From positions 1-5,076 of the forward strand of contig DOZU01000117.1 in assembly GCA_003517845.1 (NCBI GenBank): a stretch of 5,076 nucleotides of DNA, in the 5' to 3' direction. The DNA comes from Clostridiales bacterium. GTDB taxonomy: Bacteria; Bacillota; Sulfobacillia; UBA995. Positions within the stretch are counted from its first letter, which is position 1, and every line of letters starts with the position of its first letter. Positions 1 through 5,076 of the stretch are shown here, in pieces. A model generated the notes under the pieces. It saw only the letters and a list, made by a program, of their open reading frames with translations. It was not told the DNA's origin and made no database searches. Both the position numbers and the translations under genes were made by a program.

Positions 1-2
1 CG

Positions 3-59
3 GCCGGCATGAGCCGGCTTCGCCGGGCGATAAGTGATGCGCTGGAGACGGGAAGGTGA
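3..59 (+). CDS. C-terminal end of an upstream gene (partial, possibly thioredoxin-like)
   Basis: Only the last 18 codons are present, reading AGMSRLRRAISDALETGR and then TGA at 57-59. This frame is chosen because its stop meets the start region of the next gene, and the next gene's GGAAGG ribosome-binding site (51-56) lies inside its last codons, as in a tight operon. The tail is an amphipathic helix with hydrophobic residues spaced i, i+3/4. Such a tail is common at the end of thioredoxin/TlpA-like proteins, which can accompany CXXC-peptide and Fe-S genes, but that identity is a guess. The frame ending in TGA at 35-37 is also open from the window edge and is the alternative. With so few residues no product can be named. 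Confidence 0.4.
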   Translation, partial: AGMSRLRRAISDALETGR

Positions 60-64
60 CGGCG

Positions 65-214
65 GTGGCCCGACGGTTACGCCTCAGCCCGGGGCTGGCC
101 CTATTGCTGGTGGCGATGGCCTTGCTGGGAGTCGGACTCTTTCGGGGCGAAGCAACCGTCGTGCTGCGGTACGCCCGGCTGCTCTGCCTGGCCTGCATCG
201 GCATCGGCCCCTGA
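65..214 (+). CDS. Small membrane CXXC protein, CD1871A-like (49 aa)
   Basis: This 49-residue protein starts at GTG 65 and stops at TGA 212-214. It has a basic N terminus (ARRLRL), one hydrophobic helix at about residues 11-26 (LALLLVAMALLGVGLF), the short polar stretch RGEA at 28-30, and a C-terminal CLACIGIG motif with C41 and C44. Helix, then (Y/F)RGE, then a terminal CxxCIGIG is the layout I recall for the CD1871A family of CXXC peptides in Clostridia, which have no established function. The start is set by GGAAGG at 51-56, 8 bases before GTG 65. An in-frame GTG at 56 also exists but overlaps that site. One base separates its stop from the ATG of the Fe-S protein, so the two are probably co-translated and work together. 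The CxxC could carry a disulfide/thiol or help bind a cluster; that is inference. Family assignment is from memory of the motif. Confidence 0.75.
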   Translation: MARRLRLSPGLALLLVAMALLGVGLFRGEATVVLRYARLLCLACIGIGP

Positions 215-215
215 T

Positions 216-1019
216 ATGCGCCGGCGCCACCTTCAGCTGCTGGCCGCAGTCGCAGCAAATATCCCGCTGCTACCCTGTTCGCGCGCGATCCCCGTCCCGA
301 TCCTTCACTGTCATGCTTGCCCGCTGGCAACGGGTGCGTGCCCGGTAGGCACCCTGCAGCACTTCATAATCCTCGGTCGGCCGCCGCTGTTCCTCCTGGG
401 GATCGTGGGGATGGTCACCGCCCTGGCCGGCAGGGCGACCTGCGCCTTCCTGTGTCCGTTCGGGCTGGTGCAGGAATGGCTGCGGCAAGCAGGTCAGAAG
501 TTGGGTCTGCGAGAACGGCGCGTGAGCAACGCCCATGCCTGGACGCGATGGGCGGTTTTGGGAGGGTTGGTAGTCGCGGCGCCGTCGCTCCTCGGCGAGC
601 CGTGGTTCTGCAGGCTCTGCCCCAACGGCACCCTGTTCGCCGGCATCCCCCTCCTGATCCTCGATCCGGCCCTGCGGCCCCTGGCGGGGCCGTTGTTCGT
701 CGTCAAGCTGATCCTGGCCGGCGGCTTCATCGCCTCGGCCTTCTTCGTCCGCAGACCTTTTTGCCGGTTTATCTGCCCGTATGGGGCGGCCATCGGCCTC
801 GGCAACCGGATCGCCTGGTCCCGGATCCAGCCTGAGCCCGACCAGTGCACGGGTTGCGGTTCTTGCCGGGACCGGTGCCCGGTGGACCTGCTCGTCCCCG
901 TGGGCGCGGGGTCGAGTCACTGCCTGCAGTGCCGCGAATGCACGGGCTGTCCGGCGGTGAAGGCGGTTCGCGGGTGGCGGCGCCGGCCGGCCGGCGTCGA
1001 GCGCGAACCTGGCAGGTAG
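216..1019 (+). CDS. Membrane-bound 4Fe-4S protein, NapH/YccM/CcoG-like polyferredoxin
   Basis: The protein has 267 residues. It opens with MRRRHLQLLAAVAANIPLL, a basic start and hydrophobic segment typical of this family. A CHACPLATGACP motif follows (C32, C35, C42), with TLQHF just after. Hydrophobic segments lie at about 57-72, 112-127, 139-150 and 160-178. Membrane-edge cysteine pairs follow: CAFLCP (C76, C80), CRLCP (C132, C135) and CRFICP (C183, C187), the CxxxCP signature of NapH-like proteins. The C terminus has a classic CTGCGSCRDRCP cluster site (C211, C214, C217, C221) and a second site CLQCRECTGCP (C236, C239, C242, C245), one residue shorter than usual before the last Cys. The likely role is moving electrons across or along the membrane to an unknown partner. 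ATG 216 has no clear Shine-Dalgarno sequence but lies one base after the CXXC peptide's stop, so translation is probably coupled. Family certain, specific function unknown. Confidence 0.9.
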   Translation: MRRRHLQLLAAVAANIPLLPCSRAIPVPILHCHACPLATGACPVGTLQHFIILGRPPLFLLGIVGMVTALAGRATCAFLCPFGLVQEWLRQAGQKLGLRERRVSNAHAWTRWAVLGGLVVAAPSLLGEPWFCRLCPNGTLFAGIPLLILDPALRPLAGPLFVVKLILAGGFIASAFFVRRPFCRFICPYGAAIGLGNRIAWSRIQPEPDQCTGCGSCRDRCPVDLLVPVGAGSSHCLQCRECTGCPAVKAVRGWRRRPAGVEREPGR

Positions 1020-1048
1020 GGCATGCGCTGGGCCGGAATACTGCCGCC

Positions 1049-2449
1049 ATGAGCGAACAAACGACAGCCGCACCCGCCGGCGAGGCGATGCGGGGCCGCC
1101 TGCCACTGGAAGAACTGGCCGCCGACCGCGCTTTACTGCAGCGATGCATCGTGAGGCTGGCCTGGCCGGTCGCGGCGGAGATGCTCCTGCAGACCGTCAC
1201 CCAGATCGTGGACATGATGATGGTCTCCCGCCTGGGCAGCGAAGCCGTGGCGGCGGTGGGGTTTTCGTTCCGGCCGATGTTCTTCGCCTTGTCGATCTTC
1301 CTCGGCCTGGGGGCGGGGACCACCGCCCTGGTCGCCCGGTGCATGGGCCGGCGCGAGCCGGAGCTGGCTTCGCGGGTCGTGCATCAGGCGGTCTTGTCGA
1401 CGATCGTGCTGGCGGGCGCGCTGGCGATGGGTTTCTATCTCCTCGCCCCGCGGATCCAGGCGTTCATGGGCGCCGAACCTCGGGTGCTGGATCTCGGGGT
1501 GGACTACCTCCGCGCCCTGGCCTGGGGCATGGTATTCGCGTACACGAGCATCGTCATCGCCGCCGGCCTCCGCGGGGCCGGCGACACTCACACCACGATG
1601 CGGGTAGGCCTGCTCACCAACGCCCTGAACGTGGTCCTGAACTACGCCCTGATCTTCGGCAATCTCGGTGCTCCCGCCCTGGGCGTGTACGGCGCCGGCA
1701 TTGCGACCAGCATAGCGCGGGCCGTCGGGACGATCCTGCTCCTGAGCCTGGTCCTGTCCCGGCGTTTGGTGATCGCGCCGCCCCGCCGGCTGGTCGCGTT
1801 CGATCCCGACATCCTGCTCCGGATCGTTCGCGTGGGCCTGCCGGCTACCGCGGAACGGGCGCTGCTGAGCCTGGCCATGCTGATGCACTTGCGGATGGTG
1901 GCCGGTGAGGGGACGCTGGCGGTCGCCGCGGCAACCCTTTCCCAGAACATCGAGGAATTGGCTTACATGCCGTCGATCGGCCTGGCGGTAGCCGCTGCCA
2001 CCCTGGTCGGGCAGTTTCTGGGTGACGGGCGTCCCGCGGCGGCGGAACAAGCCGGCTGGCAGAGCGCGCGCCTCGGCATCCTGTTCATGGGCGGCATGGG
2101 AGCTTTGTTCGTGATGGTGCCTCGCGCCTGGCTGTCGCTGTTCGCCCCTGCCCCTCCCCTCGTCCCGCTGGCCGCGGACCTCGTACGCATCATGGGCCTG
2201 GCCCAGCCCTTCGGAGCGGCGGCGCTGATCCTCTCGGGGGGACTTCGGGGTGCCGGGGCCACCTTGTCGGTGATGGCGGCAACCGCCCTGGGGATGTGGG
2301 CCGTCCGGCTGGGTCTCACTTCCGTCCTCCTGCACCACGGCTGGGGGGCGGCGGGTGCCTGGTGGGCGGTGCTCGCGGACTCCGCGCTGCGGGCGGCCGT
2401 GCTCGCCTGGATCTTCGCCCGCGGCCGCTGGAAGTGGATTCGCCTCTGA
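1049..2449 (+). CDS. MATE-family efflux transporter (NorM/DinF type)
   Basis: This 466-residue membrane protein is of normal MATE length and has two similar halves. The first half carries QIVDMMMVSRLGSEAVAAVG at about 53-71, GLGAGTTALVARCMG near 86-100, the family motif GLRGAGDT at 173-180 and NALNVVLNYALIFG at 191-204. The second half repeats the pattern with ATLVGQFLGDGRP at 317-329 and GGLRGAGAT at 397-404. MATE proteins export drugs or organic cations in exchange for Na+ or H+; the substrate here cannot be read from sequence. The chosen start is ATG 1049, with a weak GGAA 10 bases upstream. ATG 1088 (residue 14) is possible and would remove a hydrophilic leader. The open frame continues upstream into the Fe-S gene, but that part reads as a shadow of it (low-complexity G/P/R). 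The gene begins 29 bases after the Fe-S gene with no visible promoter between, so co-transcription is likely, though a functional link is not shown. Confidence 0.93.
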   Translation: MSEQTTAAPAGEAMRGRLPLEELAADRALLQRCIVRLAWPVAAEMLLQTVTQIVDMMMVSRLGSEAVAAVGFSFRPMFFALSIFLGLGAGTTALVARCMGRREPELASRVVHQAVLSTIVLAGALAMGFYLLAPRIQAFMGAEPRVLDLGVDYLRALAWGMVFAYTSIVIAAGLRGAGDTHTTMRVGLLTNALNVVLNYALIFGNLGAPALGVYGAGIATSIARAVGTILLLSLVLSRRLVIAPPRRLVAFDPDILLRIVRVGLPATAERALLSLAMLMHLRMVAGEGTLAVAAATLSQNIEELAYMPSIGLAVAAATLVGQFLGDGRPAAAEQAGWQSARLGILFMGGMGALFVMVPRAWLSLFAPAPPLVPLAADLVRIMGLAQPFGAAALILSGGLRGAGATLSVMAATALGMWAVRLGLTSVLLHHGWGAAGAWWAVLADSALRAAVLAWIFARGRWKWIRL

Positions 2450-2460
2450 ATCGCTGCGCC

Positions 2461-2477
2461 GGCCGGGGTGGCCACCC
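2461..2477. repeat. G+C-rich palindrome after the MATE gene
   Basis: GGGTGGCCACCC at 2466-2477 is a perfect 12-base palindrome, preceded by GGCC at 2461-2464 that could also pair with the GGCC at 2470-2473. It lies 16 bases after the MATE stop. As RNA it could form only a short stem, and no run of T follows, so it is not a convincing intrinsic terminator. It may be a weak 3' structure, a protein site or chance in G+C-rich DNA. Confidence 0.3.
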
Positions 2478-2509
2478 ACTCCACGGTTAGCCTCCCGCCG
2501 AACATGCCC

Positions 2510-2539
2510 TTGACCGGTACTGCCGCCAACGAGTACAAT
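2510..2539 (+). promoter_or_regulatory. Sigma70-type promoter of the arsR/cadC-cadA operon
   Basis: The -35 box is TTGACC (2510-2515) and the -10 box is TACAAT (2534-2539), separated by 18 bases. Each differs from consensus at one position. Transcription would start near 2546-2547, giving a leader of roughly 47 bases before ATG 2594. The -10 box overlaps the left arm of the operator repeats, which fits repression by blocking RNA polymerase. The A+T-rich -10 and operator stand out sharply from the G+C-rich surroundings. Confidence 0.75.
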
Positions 2540-2576
2540 ACATGTGACAGTTGAGCAATTGCTCACATGTTGTACT
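2532..2576. promoter_or_regulatory. Nested inverted-repeat operator for the ArsR/CadC-type repressor
   Basis: Several inverted repeats overlap here. The inner one is a perfect 14-base palindrome, TGAGCAATTGCTCA (2552-2565). Extended to 2547-2570 it is 24 bases long with 10 of 12 pairs matching. An outer perfect pair, ACATGTGA (2540-2547) and TCACATGT (2563-2570), has its centre about 3.5 bases to the left. It is flanked by AGTACAA (2532-2538) and TTGTACT (2570-2576). ArsR/SmtB repressors bind imperfect inverted repeats with TGA..TCA cores overlapping promoters, so this is the expected autoregulatory site. It covers the -10 box and the predicted start site. The two slightly offset symmetries could reflect two overlapping dimer sites. 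Binding by the adjacent repressor is inferred. Confidence 0.8.
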
Positions 2577-2593
2577 GGAGGGTGGTGGCCGCG

Positions 2594-2983
2594 ATGTTCC
2601 CCGTCCCTCCCCGCCCCTTGTCCGATCTCGACGCTGCCGATAGCTGCGAAACCTCGGAAGTCCACCTGGAACCCATCGGCCGGGTCCGCCGCAGCCTACC
2701 CGATGACGCCACGGTTGAGGAGTTGGCCGGGCTGTTCCGGGCCGTGGCCGACCCGACCAGGGTTCGTATCCTGCATGCGCTGAGCGTGGCCGAGCTTTGC
2801 GTGTGCGATCTGGCCGCGGTGCTGAACATGACTTCCTCCGGCGTCTCCCATCAACTGCGGCTCCTGCTCGCACTCCGCCTGGTGCGCAGGCGCAGGGCCG
2901 GTCGGAACATCATCTACAGCCTCGACGACGAGCACGTTACCCTGCTCTTCCGGCAGGGTCTGGAGCACGTACTGCACCGCTGA
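2594..2983 (+). CDS. cadC: ArsR/SmtB-family metal-sensing repressor, CadC-like
   Basis: This 129-residue winged-helix repressor should bind its own operator and let go when Cd, Pb or Zn binds. ELCVCD at 67-72 (C69, C71) is the alpha3 metal motif of CadC. The usual CadC partner cysteines in the N-terminal arm are matched only by C18, with H24 nearby. The recognition helix is SSGVSHQLRLLLALRLV (81-97), followed by the wing RRRRAGRNIIYSL. In the last helix D112, H114, H125 and H128 line up with the alpha5 zinc site of SmtB (D104, H106, H117, E120), with His replacing Glu. The start is ATG 2594, behind GGAGGG (2577-2582, 11 bases away). The in-frame ATG at 2567 lies inside the operator, lacks a ribosome-binding site and is only about 20 bases from the predicted transcript start, so it is rejected. 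cadA follows 16 bases after the stop. The exact metal is not decided by sequence. Confidence 0.92.
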   Translation: MFPVPPRPLSDLDAADSCETSEVHLEPIGRVRRSLPDDATVEELAGLFRAVADPTRVRILHALSVAELCVCDLAAVLNMTSSGVSHQLRLLLALRLVRRRRAGRNIIYSLDDEHVTLLFRQGLEHVLHR

Positions 2984-2999
2984 AAGGGAGCCCGGGAAC

Positions 3000-4991
3000 A
3001 TGACCGACGATCTCCAGGCCATTGGCGCCGAGCTGCCCTGCGCGTCCACCCTCCCGTGCCGCGCTCCCGCCTGCCGTGACCGCACGTCTCCCGCCGTTGC
3101 CGCCATGGCGTGGTGGCGGTCAACCCACGCCCTCCTCACCGCCGGTTCGGGACTCCTGGCCGTCCTCGGACTCGCGGTGGGCGGCTTGAACCCGGACGGG
3201 TGGTCGGTCCTCCCCTATGCCCTCGCCATCGGGATGGGGGTTTACTTCCCGGTGCGCTCGGGACTGCGGTCGCTCGCCAGCCGGCAGGTGGACATGAACG
3301 TACTCATGACCATCGCGGCTACCGGCGCGATCGCCGTGGGCGAGTGGGCGGAGGGCGCCCTGGTGGTGTTCCTGTTCTCGCTCGGGGAACTCCTGGAGAG
3401 TTTCGCCCTCGAGCGGACGCGCAATGCCGTCAGGACCCTCATGGACCTGTCGCCTTCCGTCGCCGAGTTGAAGCAGGGCGAGCATACCGAGATCGTGGCC
3501 GCCAGCAGTGTCATCCCCGGACAAGTAGTCGTGGTGCGGCCGGGCGGGCGGATCCCCGTCGATGGCGTGGTCCTGGCCGGCGCCGCCGCCGTGAACCAGG
3601 CTCCCATCACCGGCGAAGCCGCCCCGGTCGCCAAGCTCCCCGGGGACCCGGTGTTCGCGGGGACGATCAGCCATGATGGATACCTGGAAGTCGAGTGCCA
3701 GCGGGTCGCCGCCGACACTACGTTGGCCCGAATCATTCATATGGTCGAGCAGGCCCAGAGCAGCCGGGCGCCATCCCAGCGCTTCATCGATCGCTTCGCT
3801 GCCTGGTACACTCCGGCGGTGGTGGGAGTGGCGCTGGCGGTCGTCGTCGGACCGCCGCTCGTGTTGGGTGAGCCGTGGTATCCCTGGCTATATCGCGGGC
3901 TGGCGCTCTTGATCCTGGCCTGTCCCTGTGCCATGGTGATCTCCACCCCGGTAGCCATCGTCACCGCCATCGGCGAGGCGGCGCGCCGGGGGATCCTGGT
4001 CAAGGGCGGCGCCTCCCTGGAAGCGCTGGCCGCCGTGCGCGTGGTGCTGGTGGACAAGACCGGCACGTTGACCGAGGGCGCCCCCCGCCTTACTCGCATT
4101 GCTCCCGCCGCCGGCGTCTCCGAAGCCGATGTCCTGGCGATGACCGCCGGCCTGGAAGCGCTCGCCGACCATCCCATCGCCCGAGCGGTGGTCGCGGCGG
4201 CCGCCGCCCGTGGGCTGGCGGTAGTCCGGGCGTCGGAGCTGACGGTGGTCGGGGGCAAGGGGGTGAACGGGCGCGTCGACGGTCTGCCGCTCACCCTGGG
4301 AAGTGCGCGTTATCTCCAGGAGATCGGCGCCGATCCTGGAGAACTCGACCGACTGGCCGCCCGCCTGGGGACGGGGGGCCAGTCGGTGGTCTTCCTGGCC
4401 GCGCCAGGCCGGGTGCTGGGAGCACTGGCCCTGGCCGACCTGCCGCGACCCGAGGCCGCCGGTTGCCTCCAGCGGCTGCGAGACCTGGGCATCCGCCGGG
4501 TGGTCATGCTGACCGGCGATAACCGGGCCGCCGCTGAGTCCGTTGCCCAGTGCGTGGGGGTCGATGAGGTCCGCGCGGGACTGCTGCCCGAGGACAAGCT
4601 GGCGGCGGTCGCGGAACTGGAGAGCCGCTGGGGCCCGGCGGCCATGGTCGGCGACGGGGTCAATGATGCGCCCGCCCTGGCGCGGGCCACGGTTGGCGTG
4701 GCGATGGGCGTGGCCGGCACCGATGCCGCGCTGGAGACGGCCGATGTCGCCCTCATGGGCGATCGGCTCGACCGGCTGCCGGAAGGCATCTGGCTTAGCC
4801 GACAAGCGCTGCTGGTCGTCCGGCAGAACCTGGCCTTCGCGCTCATCACCAAGGCGCTAGCCCTGGCGGCTTTGATTCCCGGCTGGCTCACGCTGTGGCT
4901 GGCCATCGTGGCCGATGTGGGCGCGTCGCTGGCGGTGATCGCCAACAGCCTGCGGCTGCGCTCGCGCCGGTCGCCCCGGGGTCCGGAGTGA
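3000..4991 (+). CDS. cadA: Heavy-metal exporting P1B-2 type ATPase (Zn/Cd/Pb), CadA/ZntA-like
   Basis: This 663-residue inner-membrane pump uses ATP to expel divalent soft metals. Eight hydrophobic segments are visible: two pairs between about 45 and 134, one at 272-290, one at 297-321, and two between 604 and 647. Catalytic parts are intact: actuator loop ITGEA (TGE 204-206), metal-site CPC (308-310), phosphorylated D352 in DKTGTLTEG, P1B-specific HP (391-392), TGDN (505-508) and GDGVND (551-556). K618 in the penultimate helix and D639 in ADVGASL match the transport-site Lys and Asp of ZntA, which indicates Zn/Cd/Pb rather than Cu. The N terminus has no HMA domain (no GMxCxxC); instead there is a short arm with C14, C20 and C25. 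The ribosome-binding site is AAAGGGAG (2983-2990), 9 bases before ATG 3000. The gene follows the cadC-like repressor by 16 bases and shares its promoter. The metal preference within Zn/Cd/Pb is open. Confidence 0.96.
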   Translation: MTDDLQAIGAELPCASTLPCRAPACRDRTSPAVAAMAWWRSTHALLTAGSGLLAVLGLAVGGLNPDGWSVLPYALAIGMGVYFPVRSGLRSLASRQVDMNVLMTIAATGAIAVGEWAEGALVVFLFSLGELLESFALERTRNAVRTLMDLSPSVAELKQGEHTEIVAASSVIPGQVVVVRPGGRIPVDGVVLAGAAAVNQAPITGEAAPVAKLPGDPVFAGTISHDGYLEVECQRVAADTTLARIIHMVEQAQSSRAPSQRFIDRFAAWYTPAVVGVALAVVVGPPLVLGEPWYPWLYRGLALLILACPCAMVISTPVAIVTAIGEAARRGILVKGGASLEALAAVRVVLVDKTGTLTEGAPRLTRIAPAAGVSEADVLAMTAGLEALADHPIARAVVAAAAARGLAVVRASELTVVGGKGVNGRVDGLPLTLGSARYLQEIGADPGELDRLAARLGTGGQSVVFLAAPGRVLGALALADLPRPEAAGCLQRLRDLGIRRVVMLTGDNRAAAESVAQCVGVDEVRAGLLPEDKLAAVAELESRWGPAAMVGDGVNDAPALARATVGVAMGVAGTDAALETADVALMGDRLDRLPEGIWLSRQALLVVRQNLAFALITKALALAALIPGWLTLWLAIVADVGASLAVIANSLRLRSRRSPRGPE

Positions 4992-5076
4992 GCGGGGCAC
5001 TGCGCCCTCTCACGCCGATCCTACGATCCGACTTTGCACAAGCACATCGCGCACCAACACAGAGCACATGCATACA
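4992..5076. other. Downstream tail without a supported gene or terminator
   Basis: These 85 bases follow the ATPase stop. They contain a close direct repeat, CGATCC at 5016-5021 and 5024-5029, and a second direct repeat, AGCACAT at 5041-5047 and 5063-5069. The last 45 or so bases are visibly poorer in G+C than the genes. No hairpin followed by a T run is seen. ATG 5068-5070 near the edge has no good ribosome-binding site, and only two further codons are visible, so no gene is called. Confidence 0.5.

Noticed and set aside
34..348. 104-codon plus-strand frame overlapping the CXXC peptide and Fe-S gene start
   Set aside because: Composition is R/G/P-rich without motifs, and it conflicts with two coupled frames that do carry recognisable motifs.
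845..1048. 68-codon upstream extension of the MATE reading frame
   Set aside because: It overlaps the Fe-S protein's cluster motifs and encodes G/P/R-rich sequence unlike any MATE N terminus; ATG 1049 gives the normal family length.
2450..2509. Possible intrinsic terminator after the MATE gene
   Set aside because: A GGGTGGCCACCC palindrome is present but the stem would be short and no T run follows.
2543..2567. TGTGA...TCACA resembling a CRP/FNR-type site
   Set aside because: The half-sites are 15 bases apart, while CRP sites have 6; the arms are better explained as part of the ArsR-type operator.
2567..2593. Earlier in-frame ATG for the repressor at 2567
   Set aside because: It lies inside the operator, has no ribosome-binding site, and the good GGAGGG site (2577-2582) falls after it.
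1133..2665. A 510-codon open frame on the minus strand opposite the MATE gene
   Set aside because: Its product is mostly R, G, P, Q, H and D with no recognisable domain or membrane segments, as expected of the antisense of a G+C-rich gene. The plus-strand frame is an unmistakable MATE protein.
3888..4805. A 305-codon minus-strand frame within the ATPase gene
   Set aside because: Low-complexity composition and complete overlap with the catalytic P and N domains of the ATPase; a shadow of G+C bias.
5011..5076. Direct repeats CGATCC and AGCACAT as a possible att site or CRISPR repeat
   Set aside because: They are 6-7 bases long, occur twice each, and have no associated integrase, transposase or cas gene.

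Overview
The window is very rich in G+C, and nearly all codons in the real genes end in G or C. All supported genes lie on the + strand and form two blocks. The genome is probably that of a high-GC bacterium from a lineage with anaerobic ancestry. The tiny CXXC protein ending in CLACIGIG, followed by a polyferredoxin-like membrane protein, is an arrangement I associate with Clostridia and related Bacillota. A high-GC Bacillota lineage (Symbiobacterium-, Thermaerobacter- or Limnochorda-like) is therefore my best guess. This is inference from gene content and composition, not a taxonomic assignment.

Block 1 (about 1-2449) starts with the last codons of an upstream gene that runs in from outside the window. 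Next comes a 49-residue membrane peptide with a C-terminal CxxC (65-214), too small for most gene callers. One base after its stop begins a NapH/YccM-like membrane 4Fe-4S protein (216-1019) with many CP-type cysteine motifs. A MATE-family multidrug/cation efflux transporter (1049-2449) follows 29 bases later. The first three pieces are packed tightly enough for translational coupling. The CXXC peptide and Fe-S protein look like a membrane redox module of unknown function.

Block 2 (2510-4991) is a compact, self-regulated heavy-metal resistance operon. A good sigma70-type promoter (TTGACC, 18 bases, TACAAT) is overlapped by nested inverted repeats centred near 2555-2558. It drives an ArsR/SmtB-family repressor of the CadC type (2594-2983), which has the ELCVCD metal-binding motif. 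A P1B-2 type Zn/Cd/Pb-exporting ATPase (3000-4991) follows 16 bases later. The inferred circuit is that apo-repressor sits on the operator over the -10 and start site. Cd/Pb/Zn binding releases it, and the ATPase then exports the metal. The ATPase has no HMA metal-binding domain at its N terminus, only a short tail with three cysteines.

The final 85 bases hold no gene I can support and no clear terminator. The parts least explained by known biology are the CXXC micropeptide/Fe-S pair and the unusual spacing of the second ferredoxin motif. The metal operon is a well-known type with some individual features.
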